This document shows positions 1-11,070 of a stretch of DNA of 64,000 nucleotides, one piece after another; within the stretch, counting starts at the first letter, position 1; every line of letters starts with the position of its first letter. This stretch comes from Megalonaias nervosa (Eukaryota > Mollusca > Bivalvia > Unionida > Unionidae). The translations under genes were made by a program, and so were the position numbers. Under the pieces are notes generated by a model. That model had not been told where the DNA came from, did no database searches, and saw nothing but the letters and a program-made list of their open reading frames with translations. Location of the stretch: positions 107,457-171,456 of the forward strand of contig JAECUM010001713.1 of assembly GCA_016617855.1 (NCBI GenBank). The letters run 5' to 3'.

Positions 1-537
1 GGTTTTACACCTGCTAGTACATAAAAGTCCACTGGGTCATTTTGGTTTTACACCTGCCAGTACATAAAGTCCACTGGGTTATTTGGTTTTACACCTGCTA
101 GTACATAAAGTCCACTGGGTCATTTTGGTTTTACACCTGCCAGTACATAAAGTCCACTGGGTCATTTTGGTTTTACACCTGCTAGTACATAAAGTCCACT
201 GGGTTATTTGGTTTTACACCTGCCAGTACATAAAGTCCACTGGGTCATTTTGGTTTTACACCTGCTAGTACGTAAAGTCCACTGGGTTATTTGGTTTTAC
301 ACCTGCCAGTACATAAAGTCCACTGGGTTATTTGGTTTTACATGTGCCAGTACATAAACTCCACTGGGTCATTTTGGTTTTACACCTGCCAGTACATAAA
401 GTTCAATGGGTTATTTGGTTTTACACCTGCCAGTACATAAAATCGAATGGGTCCTTTTGGTTTTACACCTGCCAGTATGTAAAGTCCACTGGGTCGTTTT
501 GATTTTACACCTGCCAGTACATAAAGTCCACTAAGCC
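1..537. repeat. Minisatellite, ~41-bp unit, ~13 copies
   Basis: Head-to-tail copies of a ~41-bp unit containing ggttttacacctgc, agtacataaagtccac and tgggtcatttt. Two subtypes (ctgctag versus ctgccag; tgggtcatttt versus tgggttattt) partly alternate, and copies decay towards the right edge. The array continues off the left end of the window. The open frame inside it is a product of the repeat and is not a gene. Confidence 0.95.
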
Positions 538-1465
538 GTTTTAGGTTTGCTTGGATCTTTAACAGAGTAACTACAATGCATTACAAGATTCGTCTCATAC
601 TGAAATGAGATTCATATATTTTCAGTCCAGATTTTGTTTCTTTAAGATATTAATTGTACAGTTCTCTCTTAGTAATAATTGAATGCATACAGCTCATATT
701 TGGAAACTCAGAAGTTTGTTACATCATTATCCCTGCTCTTTTTCAAGAAATGGCCAGAGTTGTGTGATTTTGCCTGCTCATGTATGTATTTGTATGTGCA
801 TGCTTTCATATTGTCATGCAGCTCCTTCTGTGCTGTTTAATATAGAGATATCAAATTTGGGGTAACTTGTAGATGAGAAAGACCATTTTAGAAATTTGAT
901 TGATCCCCAGGGTAGTGATGAAAAAATTGGCAGCAAGTCAGTCTCTTCAAAGTGCAATGAAGACACATACCTGACCTGGTGCCTAGGCGATGATCACAGT
1001 TCACTGATTTTTTATTTTTTTTGGCCATTAACTATTTTCTGTAGGCTGTGGTGCTTTACATCTGACAAACATATATCAGTTGAAATGTACTAATGCTGAG
1101 TAGACAGCTGATGATGGTAAACACACTGTTCTATACTGTAGTCAGTTGGAAATGGGTTTAAAAGGGGTGGGGGTAAACTCAAGTCTTTATGATTTTACCA
1201 ATCTGTATATTTTGCTCACATCATCATCACACTAAATCTACTGACACATTGCAAAGTAATATATAATAACATCATCTGCCTGTGGGATGGGCCTACAGTA
1301 ATGGTGGAGATTTTAAATAAAATTAAAAACAACAAGCTGTTTGTTACATGTGTCTAAATATTGGTGTGTTTGATCACTGACCCAAGTTGCAACAAATATC
1401 AGATTGAGTTACATACAATGAGTAACAAAAAGGGGGAGTAAAATCAATGTGGGTCATAACTTGGA

Positions 1466-1468
<3 letters not shown>
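538..1468. other. Unique intronic sequence, no feature seen
   Basis: AT-rich sequence upstream of the first recognised exon. Short open frames are present but none resembles a known domain. I looked for ankyrin-repeat exons of the ANKS1 gene and saw none. Confidence 0.5.

Positions 1469-1521
<53 letters not shown>
1469..1521. repeat. (TA)n microsatellite
   Basis: Uninterrupted TA dinucleotide run of about 53 bp, ending about 270 bp before the first recognised exon. Confidence 0.97.
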
Positions 1522-1524
<3 letters not shown>

Positions 1525-1793
1525 TTCAGATATTAACTTGGCAATGACACGTCCTTGTCACCAATGACATGGCCCAAGGAACATATTTAAATGAGGTTGA
1601 CAGGAAAATAGGGATGCAGTTTATATTGTATAAAGTTGACAACCAAAACTAAAGATGCTGACATTTTAGATCCATGTCAGTGAATGGGGATGGGGAAATG
1701 TACTTTAATACATGACAAATCCATTCTCACAGAATGGTTTTCATGCATGATTTTCCTGTGTTTTGTTTTTCTAATACTCTGAATTCCTTCTAG

Positions 1794-1887
1794 ATCCAAG
1801 AGATAATGGAATCTTTCGGGTCTGGACTAGTTAGAGAGTCCGTTTTTATGAAGGACCACGAGGCTGACTTCATCAAATTATTACGAG
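1794..1887 (+). CDS. ANKS1-family exon: segment just before SAM domain 1
   Basis: Internal exon of 94 nt that starts in phase 0 and ends in phase 1. It is bounded by a pyrimidine-rich acceptor (ccttctag) and a gt donor (gaggtatct). It encodes 31 residues, including QEIMESFGSGLVRES and KDHEADFIKLLR, and its last base begins a glycine codon completed by the next exon. In vertebrate ANKS1A a similar stretch (an E-x-I-M-x-S-x-G-x-G pattern) sits between the ankyrin repeats and SAM1, which is why I place it here. It has no catalytic role; it is probably a helical linker before SAM1. The preceding ankyrin exons lie outside the window. Assignment rests on local similarity, correct splice signals and a frame that joins the SAM1 exon exactly. 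Confidence 0.8.
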
Positions 1888-2519
1888 GTATCTCAGTGTA
1901 GTCTGCATACAAGTGTAGTAATTTGGGTATTATGCTTTGCTGTATTTTTTTGAAAATTTTACTTTAGCATTCATGTAATATGCATATTTATTGTGCCATT
2001 ATTTAATAAATTTTTTAAAATAAAATTCTCTACATATCAATCATCTGTCCGTAAGTAATTAGAGTATTTAACTACAAAATCATCTGTCCATAAATAGATA
2101 GCTAGACAGAGTATTTAGCTACAAATCACCTGTCAATAAATAGCAAGAGTATTTAGCTAAAAATTCATCTGTCCATAAATAGCTAGAAAGAATATTTAGC
2201 TACAAGTCATCTGTTCATATATAGATAGCTAGACGGAGTATTTAGTTACAGTTCATCTGTCCATAAATAGCAAGACAATATTTATCTACAGATCATCTGT
2301 CCATAAATAGCTAGACAGTATTTAGCTACAAATCATCTGTCCATAAATAGCTAGACAGAGTATTTAGCTACATTACATCTGTCCATAAATAGCTAGACAG
2401 AATGTTTAGCTACAAAATCATCTGTCCATAAATAGCTAGACAGAGTATTTAGCTACAAAACATCTGTCCATAAATAGCTAGACAGAATGTTTAACTACAG
2501 AATCATCTGTCCATAAATA

Positions 2520-3293
2520 ACAATAATAATGAGGACTTTGTATAGCGCCTAATCATTAGAAGCTCTAAGCGCTTTACAACATTTGACAACACTTAAAAAA
2601 CATATAATGATATGATTACAAAAATAAAAACAAACACCACGAAATTAAAAAACAGAAAACATGCTGTAAATATTTAAGGTAAGGAAACATTATTGGGTCT
2701 TTAAGTCTGTTCTTGCAGTTGAAATAGGTGAGTTTTAAGATCACTCTTGAATGAGATCACTGTGTCTTTGTGTCTAAGTTCAGTGGGCAATTCGTTCCAC
2801 GTTGCTGGGTCCTGGTATGCAAAAGAACGTTGTCCATATGATTTCATTTTCATAGAGGGAATAATGAGAATACGAGTGTCAGAAGAGGAGTGTAAGTATC
2901 TTGCTGGTGTGTACACTTGAGTGAGGTCGGATAGGTATGTTGGACTGGAGCCCATCAGTGAAACATAGCACAGAGAACAAATTTTGTGTTTAATTCTGGA
3001 TCGAATGGATAGCCAGTGTAGGGTACAGAGCAGGGGGAGGCATGCTCTGATCGTGGTACTCCAAGGATGATCCGAGAAGCTGTGTTTTGAACTTTTTGAA
3101 GTTTCTGGAGTAGATATTGAGACGAACCAGACAGAATTGAGTTACAATAGTCCAGTCTTGAAAGTACTAAAGAACACACAAGTGTTTTAGTGGCATCAAC
3201 TGAAAGATACTTGCGAATGGAGCTGATGCATCTCAGCTCAAGATATGCAGCCTTGCATATGTTCATGTCATGTTGGTGCAATGAGAGAGTACT
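2520..3293 (-). mobile_element. CR1/L2-like LINE, 5'-truncated 3' fragment
   Basis: Minus-strand remnant of a non-LTR retrotransposon. Translation from 3281 downwards gives the segment after the RT active site seen in CR1/L2 elements (KYLSVDATKTLVCSLVLSRL, then DYCNS and LQKVQNTASRIILG). The C-terminal block (SPTYLSDL, RSFAYQDPATWNELP, FKSDLKTHLF) follows in another frame and ends near 2701. A frameshift near 3020-3035 separates the two parts, so the fragment is dead. The 3' region at 2530-2580 contains tatagcgcc and agcgctttaca, a pattern common at the 3' end of invertebrate CR1/L2 copies, and ends in an aataataac-like tail at 2520. It sits inside a minisatellite unit. No endonuclease or RT core remains. 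Confidence 0.9.
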
Positions 3294-4001
3294 GCTAGAC
3301 AGAATATTTAGCTACAAATCATCTCTCTCTAAATAGCTAGAGTATTTAGCTACAAGTCGAATATTTAGCTACAAATCATCTATACATAAATAGCTAGACA
3401 GAGTATTTAACTACCAGTCATCTCTCTGTAAATAGCTAGAGTATTTAGCTACAAGTCGAATATTTAGCTACAGATCATCTATACATAAATAGCTAGACAG
3501 AGTATTTAGCTACCAATCATCTCTCTCTAAATAGCTAGAGTATTTAGCTAAAAGTCGAATATTTAACTACAGATCATCTATACATAAATAGCTAGACAGA
3601 GTATTTAGCTACCAATCATCTCTCTGTAAATAGCTAGACAGAGTATTTAGCTACAAGTCAACTGTCCATAAATAGCAAGACAGAGTATTTAGCTACAAGT
3701 CATCTGTCCATAAATAGCTAGACAGAATATTTAGCTACCGTATTTTATGTATTTTTTCGTACCCTTTAATTTTTTGTACACAATCCAGTTATCAAAATAA
3801 TGATTATTTAAATGTATCATAATTTTTCATACATATCACTTTGTATTATTTGAAAAATTCATTAAATTATCGAACATAAAATTTCCACTAAGAAGATTTA
3901 CATTTGCAAAAAAGATCGAAAATACAATATTCCCACTTTGTTTTTTACAAAAATTAATGATTGATTGATTTGGTGAGAAAATATAATGATTGATGCATAA
4001 G

Positions 4002-4239
4002 CATGGGCGCCCGATGCGTAGGTCAAGGGGGGTCACGTGACCCCCCTGGAAATCATAATGCAATATATATTCCGACAAGTTTAATCATGCAAATGAAGCT
4101 GAAAATATGTCACAAGATTCTGTTCAAAACGCTTAGTAAATATTAGCTTTAGTTTCAGACTGCTTACTATACTAACTCTCCCCTCCGTGACTGACTGACC
4201 CCCTCCCCCTTTTTGCAAAAGATCCTGCGGGCGCCCATG
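4002..4239. mobile_element. hAT-like MITE with 8-bp TSD, nested
   Basis: A 238-bp element with terminal inverted repeats catgggcgcccg and cgggcgcccatg. It is flanked by tgcataag (3994-4001) and tgcataaa (4240-4247), an 8-bp target duplication with one mismatch. An 8-bp duplication plus CA...TG ends suggests the hAT superfamily. Near the left end lies a strong palindrome, ggggggtcacgtgacccccc. It has no coding capacity. It lies inside the 2-kb TIR element and is therefore younger than it. Confidence 0.85.
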
Positions 4240-4247
4240 TGCATAAA

Positions 4248-5454
4248 CTCTTATTGTCATTACAATATCTACTGGTGTTTATTAACAAATGAACAACAGA
4301 CTTTACAGACCATATCTTTAAATATTATCGTTAATTAGTTCTCCTTATTAAGTCCGTCACCGTAACAAAACACCACGTGCATTTTAAAACGAGTTCGGAA
4401 GCCCTTTGATGTTGTCTTATCCAACAAAAATTACATCTCAGTACATGCTAAAGTGAAGACCACAGACCACTGGTCAACTAGTCTTATTGTTTCATTAGTC
4501 ATACAAACATAAAATATAAAAACCTTGTCATTTTCCATCGTAAATTTGAAAGTCAGGGACTCTGTTAAATCGATTCGTATATATACATATACTATCTTTT
4601 AAGTGCTTGTTCTGTTTTGACTTGGATATAATTAACATTTTATTGCAAATCTATTCTATGATACACCCCACTATTATCTTTATTGGCGAGTTCGAATAAC
4701 AAGTAATGCATATGGTTGCTTGTCCTTATAACATCTGCTTTATGGACAACGGCTTCAATAGCACATTAACAGACTTTCATTTCCCTAAAGCGAGCCTCAT
4801 TTCCCTGCTGGCAGCCTCACTGATTTGACCTCTTCAGTCGATTCTTGCCCTCAATTTGGTTTCAACTAGAATAACCAAAGCGCTAAGCATGTTTAATTAC
4901 TGTGTAAATAACACTGTATAGCCATGTGGTTGTTGTGACAATGTACATCGTAATTAAAACAAGAATGAACTGTTGATTTAGCGGTGTTTATTCCTAATGG
5001 AATATAGTAGGGTCGTAATACATGAGGATTATCCCACTCGTCAGGTAACTGAAAATAGTCTTTTTTTTCTCTTTGCAAAAGCTACAAATAAAAACTACAC
5101 TGAATAAATACGGTCTTGTACACTGAAAAAATTTTGTTTGATTGATCTCTCTGGCGCACGTGCACACACACACACGCACACACACGCGCGTGCGCACTCA
5201 TGCGCATTAACTTAAATGTTGATTTCAAGTTGTTTATTTTTTATTGCAATTTGATAATGAGATTATTATTGCGGTAAAAATACAACTTGCACTTAATTTC
5301 ATGACGATGTGGGGTCGTATTGTTGCGTACAATTTACCAATAAATAATACCCATAACTTATACATGTTCAAACCATCATGATCATTTTGCCAATATTACA
5401 CAACATAACTGCTACATATGTTCTAAATGCAGATGAGCTTGCACACTAAGACAT

Positions 5455-5457
<3 letters not shown>
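4248..5457. other. Interior of the 2-kb TIR element, non-coding
   Basis: AT-rich sequence with no recognisable protein. A short AC/GC-rich run (cacacacacgcacacac region) lies at 5160-5200. Nothing resembles a transposase on either strand. Confidence 0.5.

Positions 5458-5529
<72 letters not shown>
5458..5529. repeat. (CT)n microsatellite
   Basis: About 72 bp of uninterrupted CT dinucleotide inside the TIR element. Confidence 0.97.
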
Positions 5530-5532
<3 letters not shown>

Positions 5533-6089
5533 AATAACAACAGTACCTTTGATTTATGAGACAGAAAATTTACATTTACTTTGTATGTTTGTACCGTTAG
5601 GTTGTCGAGTAGCGTGTTTACTGTAGAACTTGTTTTGGTACGATCCTTTATTTTCCGTACACGGTCAGCACCACCAAATGATAATTATTTATTTTACTTA
5701 TAATTTTTCATACACTGAAATTAATAATTATTTTTTCTTGTACGAAAAATTACATAAAATACGGTACAAATCATCTGTCCATGTATAGATACCTAGATGG
5801 AGTATTTAGCTACAAAAATTTTAGAAGCTTTCAATGAAATGAAAAGAATTCACACAATCTAAAACCATTTCAAGAATAAAAAGACACTTGAGATATACAG
5901 AGGCGAAAAACCCAATCATGAAAGAAAAAAATAATTTAAATCAGGATTGTTCGGCCAGACAATAAAATACAAGATTAAGGCTTCAAGAGATTTCACAAAT
6001 CTAATGGCAGATTTCTCAGCTTACTTACAGACAACAGAAGTTGCTGTTTAACAAAGATAATTTTGTCAGAAACTGAAAATGTGTTTATA

Positions 6090-6790
6090 CTTTTACACTA
6101 CAGATGTTCCTGCCAATGTGATGAAATTAAAGGGTAATAACTCTATAAAATTTGACCAGAAAAGATTAAAAATCAGACTTGATCAAAGTGTTTTTAATAT
6201 AAAGTAGATATCAATGTATGAATTCTTTCAGAAGTTCTTGATTAGAAGTGAATGGAAAAGTTCAGACTTGCACAGGGTCATAACTCCATAAAATGTTGCC
6301 TGAAAATCAAACTTGAGCTGGGTATTCTTAAAATAAAGTTTTAATATATGAATTCCTTCAAAAGTTATTGAGTGGAGCTAAAGAGATGAGTTCCAAGTCA
6401 GACATGAAATCATTAATAATCAAACTTGATCTTGGTGTTCTTAATATAAAACCTCAGATCAAACTTTATTTCATTGCACAAATTTCATTCAAAAGATTAA
6501 TGAGTGGAAATGAAGTCAAGCAGGGGGCAGTAATCAGTATAGTTTTGCCAGAAGAAGGTAAAAACTGAACTTGACGTCAGTCTTCTTTATGAAAAAGCCT
6601 CATACTAAGTTTGATTTCAAGCCATAAAGTCATTAAAATGCTCTTGTGTGAAAAGAAAAGTGAAAGGCCAAGTCAAATAGGGGTCATAACTGTTAAATAT
6701 TTGCCAAAATTGGCATACATTGAACCTGACTTAAGTCTTAATATAATGCTGCTTACCAAATTTTATTTCAGTCTTTGAAATTCATTAAGA
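6090..6790. repeat. Degenerate tandem repeat, ~115-bp unit
   Basis: About six diverged copies, each with an element like gggtcataactccataaaa, then a tgaaaatcaaacttgatc-like block, then ataaagttt...atgaattcctt and aaaagttattgagtgg. Traces continue at 7180-7285, interrupted by a SINE. Copies are clearly related but far apart in sequence, so the array is old. Confidence 0.75.
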
Positions 6791-6811
6791 GTTAGGGAAA
6801 AAAAAAAGGCA

Positions 6812-7124
6812 GTGTGTGTGTGTGTGATTTAAATTTTTAACGTAGCTTTAACAATTTTTCAGTCATATCGCTACGATGTCTGCAGTATGACAGTTTATAG
6901 TGATGTCTAGCACTGGGGCATCAATCCGCAGACATGTGGCATGATGTCCCACCCAGTCACATTATCCAGACACCAAGCTGACCAGTCCTAACACTAACCT
7001 CTTAATGCTGAGCACCAGCTGTTAGTACCATTTTTTGAAGTCTTTGGTATGACTCGGCTGGGGTTTGAACCCATGACCTCCCACATCCGAGGTGGATGCT
7101 CTAATCACTAGGTCACCAGAGCGG
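6812..7124 (-). mobile_element. tRNA-derived SINE, family 2 (minus-strand copy)
   Basis: Read on the minus strand from 7124, the head has a tRNA-like A box region (gtgattagagcatccacc) and a B box (gggttcaaaccccag). The rest of the body aligns along its length with the plus-strand copy at 53290-53616, including gcgatatgactgaaa and a final GT/AC-rich tail (6812-6826 here). Two full copies of one structure in opposite orientation define the family. It is a pol III-type retroposon, not a functional tRNA, and it interrupts the degenerate repeat around it. Confidence 0.9.
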
Positions 7125-7289
7125 TTTAAGGCAAAGTTTTAAGGCAAGCAGCAGCCAAAATTCGTTTAAAGTTTGAAGGAAGATTGTGAAAATTGAACTT
7201 GACCATGGCAGGCTTTGTAATGTCAGGCTTCATACCAAATTACCTTTTGATCCAAAACATCCTTTGAAAGTTATTTGAGTGGAAACGAA

Positions 7290-7830
7290 ATTTGTGATGG
7301 ATATGACAGGACAGCACAGGATGGGACACTGATATGATGAAACAGGACAGTACAGGATAGGACGTTATGTGATATGATAGGACAGTACAGGATGGGAAAT
7401 TTTGTGATATGATGGGTCAGTACAGTACAGGATGGGATGCTATGTAATATGATGGGGCAGGACATTACAGGATGGGACATTATAACATTATAGGACAGGA
7501 CAGTACAGGATGAGACATTATGTGATATGATAGGACAATACAGGATGAGACATTATGTGATACGATGGGACAGGACAGTAGAGGATGGGACATTATGTGC
7601 TATGATGGGATGTTACAGTACAGAATTGGACATTATGTGATATGATGGGACAGGACAGTACAGGATGGTACACTGATATGATGGGATGGGACACTAAGTG
7701 ATATGATAGGACAATACAGGATGGGACATTATGTGATATGATGGGACAGAACAGTACAGGATGGGACATTATGTGATATGATAGGACAGTACAGGATAGG
7801 ACATTATATGATATGATGGGACAGGATAGA
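7290..7830. repeat. Minisatellite, ~40-bp unit
   Basis: Tandem copies of a unit made of gatatgatgggacaggac, agtacaggatgggac and attatgt, about 13 copies with length variation. Minus-strand open frames through it (repeated SCPIISHNV) are repeat products. Confidence 0.93.
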
Positions 7831-8418
7831 TGAAGATATGTAACACTATACAGCTCCATAATAGATATGGCATAGGAAAACAGTAGCCATATTTCCTGCT
7901 TATTGTGCAAAAATTGAATGTGGAACATTTTGGGTATTTACATTAGGCACGGGTAGGGGTCATTGTAACAAGAATAAGATTATTACAGTTTCTTCTAGTC
8001 AGAATGAATTTTATCAACATTGTTAAAGTTCTTTGCAAAGACCACATGTTTTGCATTCAGCATTGGATTTTCATCAGATTACATATGGTTTCACAACAAG
8101 ATCACAAGTAAATTTTTAATCAGAAGGTTAAAGGTCAAGGTCAGCAGGAGTCAAATGTCACATTCATTGGAGAAGATAGTGTACATTTCAGACTTAGAAT
8201 TTTTGTGGTGCTTGTGATAATGAGTTGTCTGTTGCATGTATCTTAGTTTCTTGCATGAATTCATGCTTGTGTCATGCATGTTTTATACCATATTTGACTT
8301 TTATTCCTATTTTGATTACTACCATTTCTGATTATATTTAGGTTTAATTTTGTCTGTTGGTCAAGTTGATTCATCTGACATTGTCAAAGTATATTTCAAG
8401 TACATGAATGTGTGTGTG

Positions 8419-8422
<4 letters not shown>
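7831..8422. other. Intronic sequence, no feature seen
   Basis: AT-rich unique sequence upstream of the SAM1 exon. A short ggtcaaggtcagcagg stretch near 8130 resembles the old degenerate repeats elsewhere in the window. Confidence 0.5.

Positions 8423-8466
<44 letters not shown>
8423..8466. repeat. (TA)n microsatellite
   Basis: TA run of about 44 bp, preceded by a short TG run and ending about 130 bp before the SAM1 acceptor. Confidence 0.97.
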
Positions 8467-8470
<4 letters not shown>

Positions 8471-8597
8471 TCAAACTGAGATATAGATTTAATCAAAAAT
8501 AATAAATGTATTACATTTCTTTTATGAATATTTATGTCGTAATAATTCAGCAGCAGGTGTTGAACAATGTTTACATGTATGAATTTCTCTCCCCAAG

Positions 8598-8701
8598 GTG
8601 CCCATGCTATGCAAAGTGTGGGAGAATGGCTGGAAAGCATTGGTCTAGAAAAGTATGAAAACTTTCTAGTGGCAAATGGCTTTGATGATACAGATTTCTT
8701 G
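8598..8701 (+). CDS. ANKS1-family exon: N-terminal half of SAM domain 1
   Basis: 104-nt exon entered in phase 1 and left in phase 0. Acceptor tctctccccaag, strong donor gtaagt. It begins [20 protein letters not shown] and continues [15 protein letters not shown], which is the start of a SAM domain: the V-x-x-W-L-x-x-I-G-L-x-x-Y signature of helix 1, then the F-x-x-N-G-[FY]-D segment of helices 2 and 3. The match to ANKS1A/ANKS1B SAM1 is strong ([12 protein letters not shown] is the vertebrate pattern). In mammals this SAM domain binds EphA receptor SAM domains; that role is inferred here from family membership. It is a soluble adaptor with no signal peptide or membrane segment visible. Confidence 0.95.
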
Positions 8702-9329
8702 GTAAGTTTTCCTGGTTGGCGTCATTATAGTTAAGTAGGATGTTTTAATAATTAGTAAAGTAAAACAATTTAATTTTATTTATATATACTTTAAACACTG
8801 CAGATTAAATCTTCAAGATAATTCCATACTGAATACTTTAGGAGGCTTTATCACTATTCTGTGTCCAAAGTCAGATCTATTATATCTTGATGCTTTTAAT
8901 GTTTCTTCTCAGTAGTTTCAGCACTTTGATCCATATACTTGTGTTTCTTACTTGGTACTTTCAAAACGTTACTTTTTTAAATTTTCATATTTGATACATT
9001 AATTTCCATGACTGTATTACAACAAAAATTCATTTGATTACTCAGAAGCTGTTGAATTGGATAAATTGTCCAATCTGAAGAAGCACTTTAACGAGGTTAG
9101 AATTCAGGTATTATTATACAAGTTATCTCTGGTGTTGAGAGTGTATTGAGAATGATGCTAAAAGTCAAACATTATACATTTTTATATCTAATGTAATAAT
9201 TTACTTTTAAAGATCATTATAGTTAATTTAATTTTGAAAAATCTATCTGTTTCAAATTTGCCTGCCACTCTAGCTGAGTTTTTCAACTCTAGAAAACAAG
9301 AATATCTAGATCATTTGTATTGTTATTAC
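8702..9329. other. Intron after SAM1 exon 1, no feature seen
   Basis: AT-rich unique sequence after a clean gtaagt donor. Nothing recognised. Confidence 0.5.
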
Positions 9330-10320
9330 TATTCCTCCTGAACTGAAAGTCATATGGACATGGTGTTTTCACCAGAATTCATCTTATGATGTCTAGTTGG
9401 TCCTAAATGAAAACAGATCTGATCTGGTGATCAATATGATTGCTACAGTGGCCATATTGAAAATCTTATAATGGCTACTCCTCATGACTGGATTTTACCA
9501 GCATGTTTTTTTTTTTCACCATTTCGGTTCACTGCCATCTCACCTCTGTCTGCGTGGGTTCGAGTCTCAGGCTCAGCTAAAATGGGTACATGAGAAAGCT
9601 TGCCAGTAGCTTCTTGTGGGTCAGTGGTTCTTCCCAGGCTTTTCCAGGGTTCTTTCTCCACCAGTTATACTGGCCACCATGTATTGCCTATCTTGTGCTG
9701 AAAAATGGCGTTAAACCCTACAACAACAACAACAACTAATTGAAAATGGTGCCAATGTGATGTCCATCATGAAAATCTTTTTATTAGTAATCCTCCTGAA
9801 TAAAAGTAATATTGCCATGGCAATTTCACAGAAGACTTCTTACGAGGTATGGTCCAAAATGAAAATGGTTCCAATCTATGTCCAATATGACCACCGTGGT
9901 GACCATCTTGAAAATGTTTATATAACTTCTCCTATTAAATGGATGGTCATATCAAGATAGAGATTTTACTAAAAAAACTGCTTTTGATGTCTACTTGGTT
10001 CTTATGGTGCCATTCACACATTCAGTATGCCTGCCACAATGGCCAGCATGTTGTTGTCACTACGTCTCCTAAATGGCTGGTCATATCAATCCTGTGCTTT
10101 CACCAAAAGGCTAATTATGATGTCTCATTGGTCCCAAAAAGAAATGGTGCCAATTTGATAATGAATAAGGCCACCATGGCAGCCATTTTGAAAATCTTGT
10201 TCTAATAACTCATCCAAATTTAGAAATCATATCAACTTGGGGTTTCCACCAGAAGAATTCTTATGATGCATGGTTGGTCCTAAATGAAAATGAACCTAGC
10301 TGAAGAATATCAATGGTTTC
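9330..10320. repeat. Tandem family T150, array 1 (~150-bp unit)
   Basis: Five to six diverged copies of a ~150-bp unit. In order the unit holds tcttatgatgtctagttggt, cctaaatgaaaatggtgcca, tccaatatggccaccatggc, agccatcttgaaaatcttg, tactcctcctgaatgg and gtcatatcaacatgg. The same unit forms a second array at 14270-15440 in the next intron. A SINE fragment (9523-9736) interrupts this array. Confidence 0.88.
9523..9736 (+). mobile_element. SINE family 1, 5'-truncated copy
   Basis: Matches the full copy at 13264-13527 from the actgccatctcacctctgtc segment to the end. B box gggttcgagtctc is present; the A-box part is missing. The body ends tggcgttaaaccctac followed by a (CAA)n tail. It is inserted in the ~150-bp tandem family. 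Confidence 0.9.
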
Positions 10321-11068
10321 AACTCTCCACAGTTAAAAGGAAGAAATGTTCTTATATTGAATTCCTAGAAATTCTTTTCACCCAGTAGAGCATCAATCCA
10401 TTAAAGAGACTTGTCATTTTTCATTCATTTTTCAGACTTTACCTCAATTTAGGACAAAATTTTTACTAATTAGGCTCTTCAACTCTAATTTCATCATTGT
10501 CTTTAGCACACATACATAAGGCATATACCCTAAGCCTCACTTTCAATCAGTGAGGTCAGCGGTCACATACGTAATTTTGAAATTCATCTTTTTAATACTG
10601 TTTATTATCTTTTTAACTGAATGACACTTGCTCGCAGTTCACTTCAAATATATACTGGTAAAGAACATTAAGGCTAAATTTTAGCAGTTCAAGTCCACTA
10701 GTGTTTACACTCCAGTTCCTAAAATCTAGATATCACAATATATGTAGAAGTTAATAATAGGGTATCTAGACAGTTCATGAGTGATAAAATGAGCCTTTTG
10801 TTTGTGAACATATGACTTCATTCATTTTGTTTTGTGTTGTCTATAGTATTAGCCACTATTTAGGTACAAAACCTAAATGCCTTAATGATTTGGAGCAGTA
10901 TAATTTATGACCAAAAAAGTTCAGATTTGACTCATTTTTCTGCTTATTGTTTAAGAAATGCAGAATTGTCTATAATTTTGAATACTGGTATCCTCTAATA
11001 ATTTGTACACCACAAGTTTGATAAAATCTGTTAACTTTTGTACTTTGCTGTCTTTTGTATGGAGTAGT
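10321..11068. other. Intronic sequence, no feature seen
   Basis: AT-rich unique sequence. No exon, repeat or inverted repeat recognised. Confidence 0.5.
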
Positions 11069-11070
11069 TA

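Larger units (their letters stand above)
3738..5764. mobile_element. TA-flanked TIR element, 2.0 kb, non-autonomous
   Basis: The ends are inverted: ccgtattttatgta then ttttttcgtac at the left, and gtacgaaaaat then tacataaaatacgg at the right. The element is flanked on both sides by TA (3736-3737 and 5765-5766). Removing it with one TA restores a continuous repeat unit (agc-TA-caaatcatctg). Further inside, both ends share an aatttttcatac-like motif, suggesting longer degenerate TIRs. TA duplication suggests a Tc1/mariner-type transposase supplied in trans. No transposase-like reading frame is visible. It contains a nested MITE (4002-4239) and a (CT)n tract. Confidence 0.82.
2038..5815. repeat. 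Minisatellite (~43-bp unit) interrupted by two mobile elements
   Basis: Tandem units built from catctgtccataaatagc, tagacagagtatttag and ctacaaat. Near 3300-3700 a variant has tctctctaaatag and a shortened unit. The array is split by a LINE 3' fragment (2520-3293) and a TIR element (3738-5764). On both sides of each insert the repeat resumes at the next base of the unit, so the array was already there when each element arrived. Only about one degraded unit remains after 5764. The array begins ~150 bp downstream of the 1887 splice donor. Confidence 0.93.

Noticed and set aside
83..268. 61-codon open frame at the left edge
   Set aside because: It runs through the 41-bp minisatellite and its peptide is a repeat of the unit.
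896..1093. Possible upstream exon (GSDEKIGSKSVSSKCNED segment) between agg and gtgcct
   Set aside because: An AG and a GT are present, but there is no pyrimidine tract, no conserved residues and no proof of frame with exon 1794-1887.
7593..7928. 111-codon minus-strand open frame
   Set aside because: Encoded by a 40-bp minisatellite (repeating SCPIISHNV); no start context or domain.
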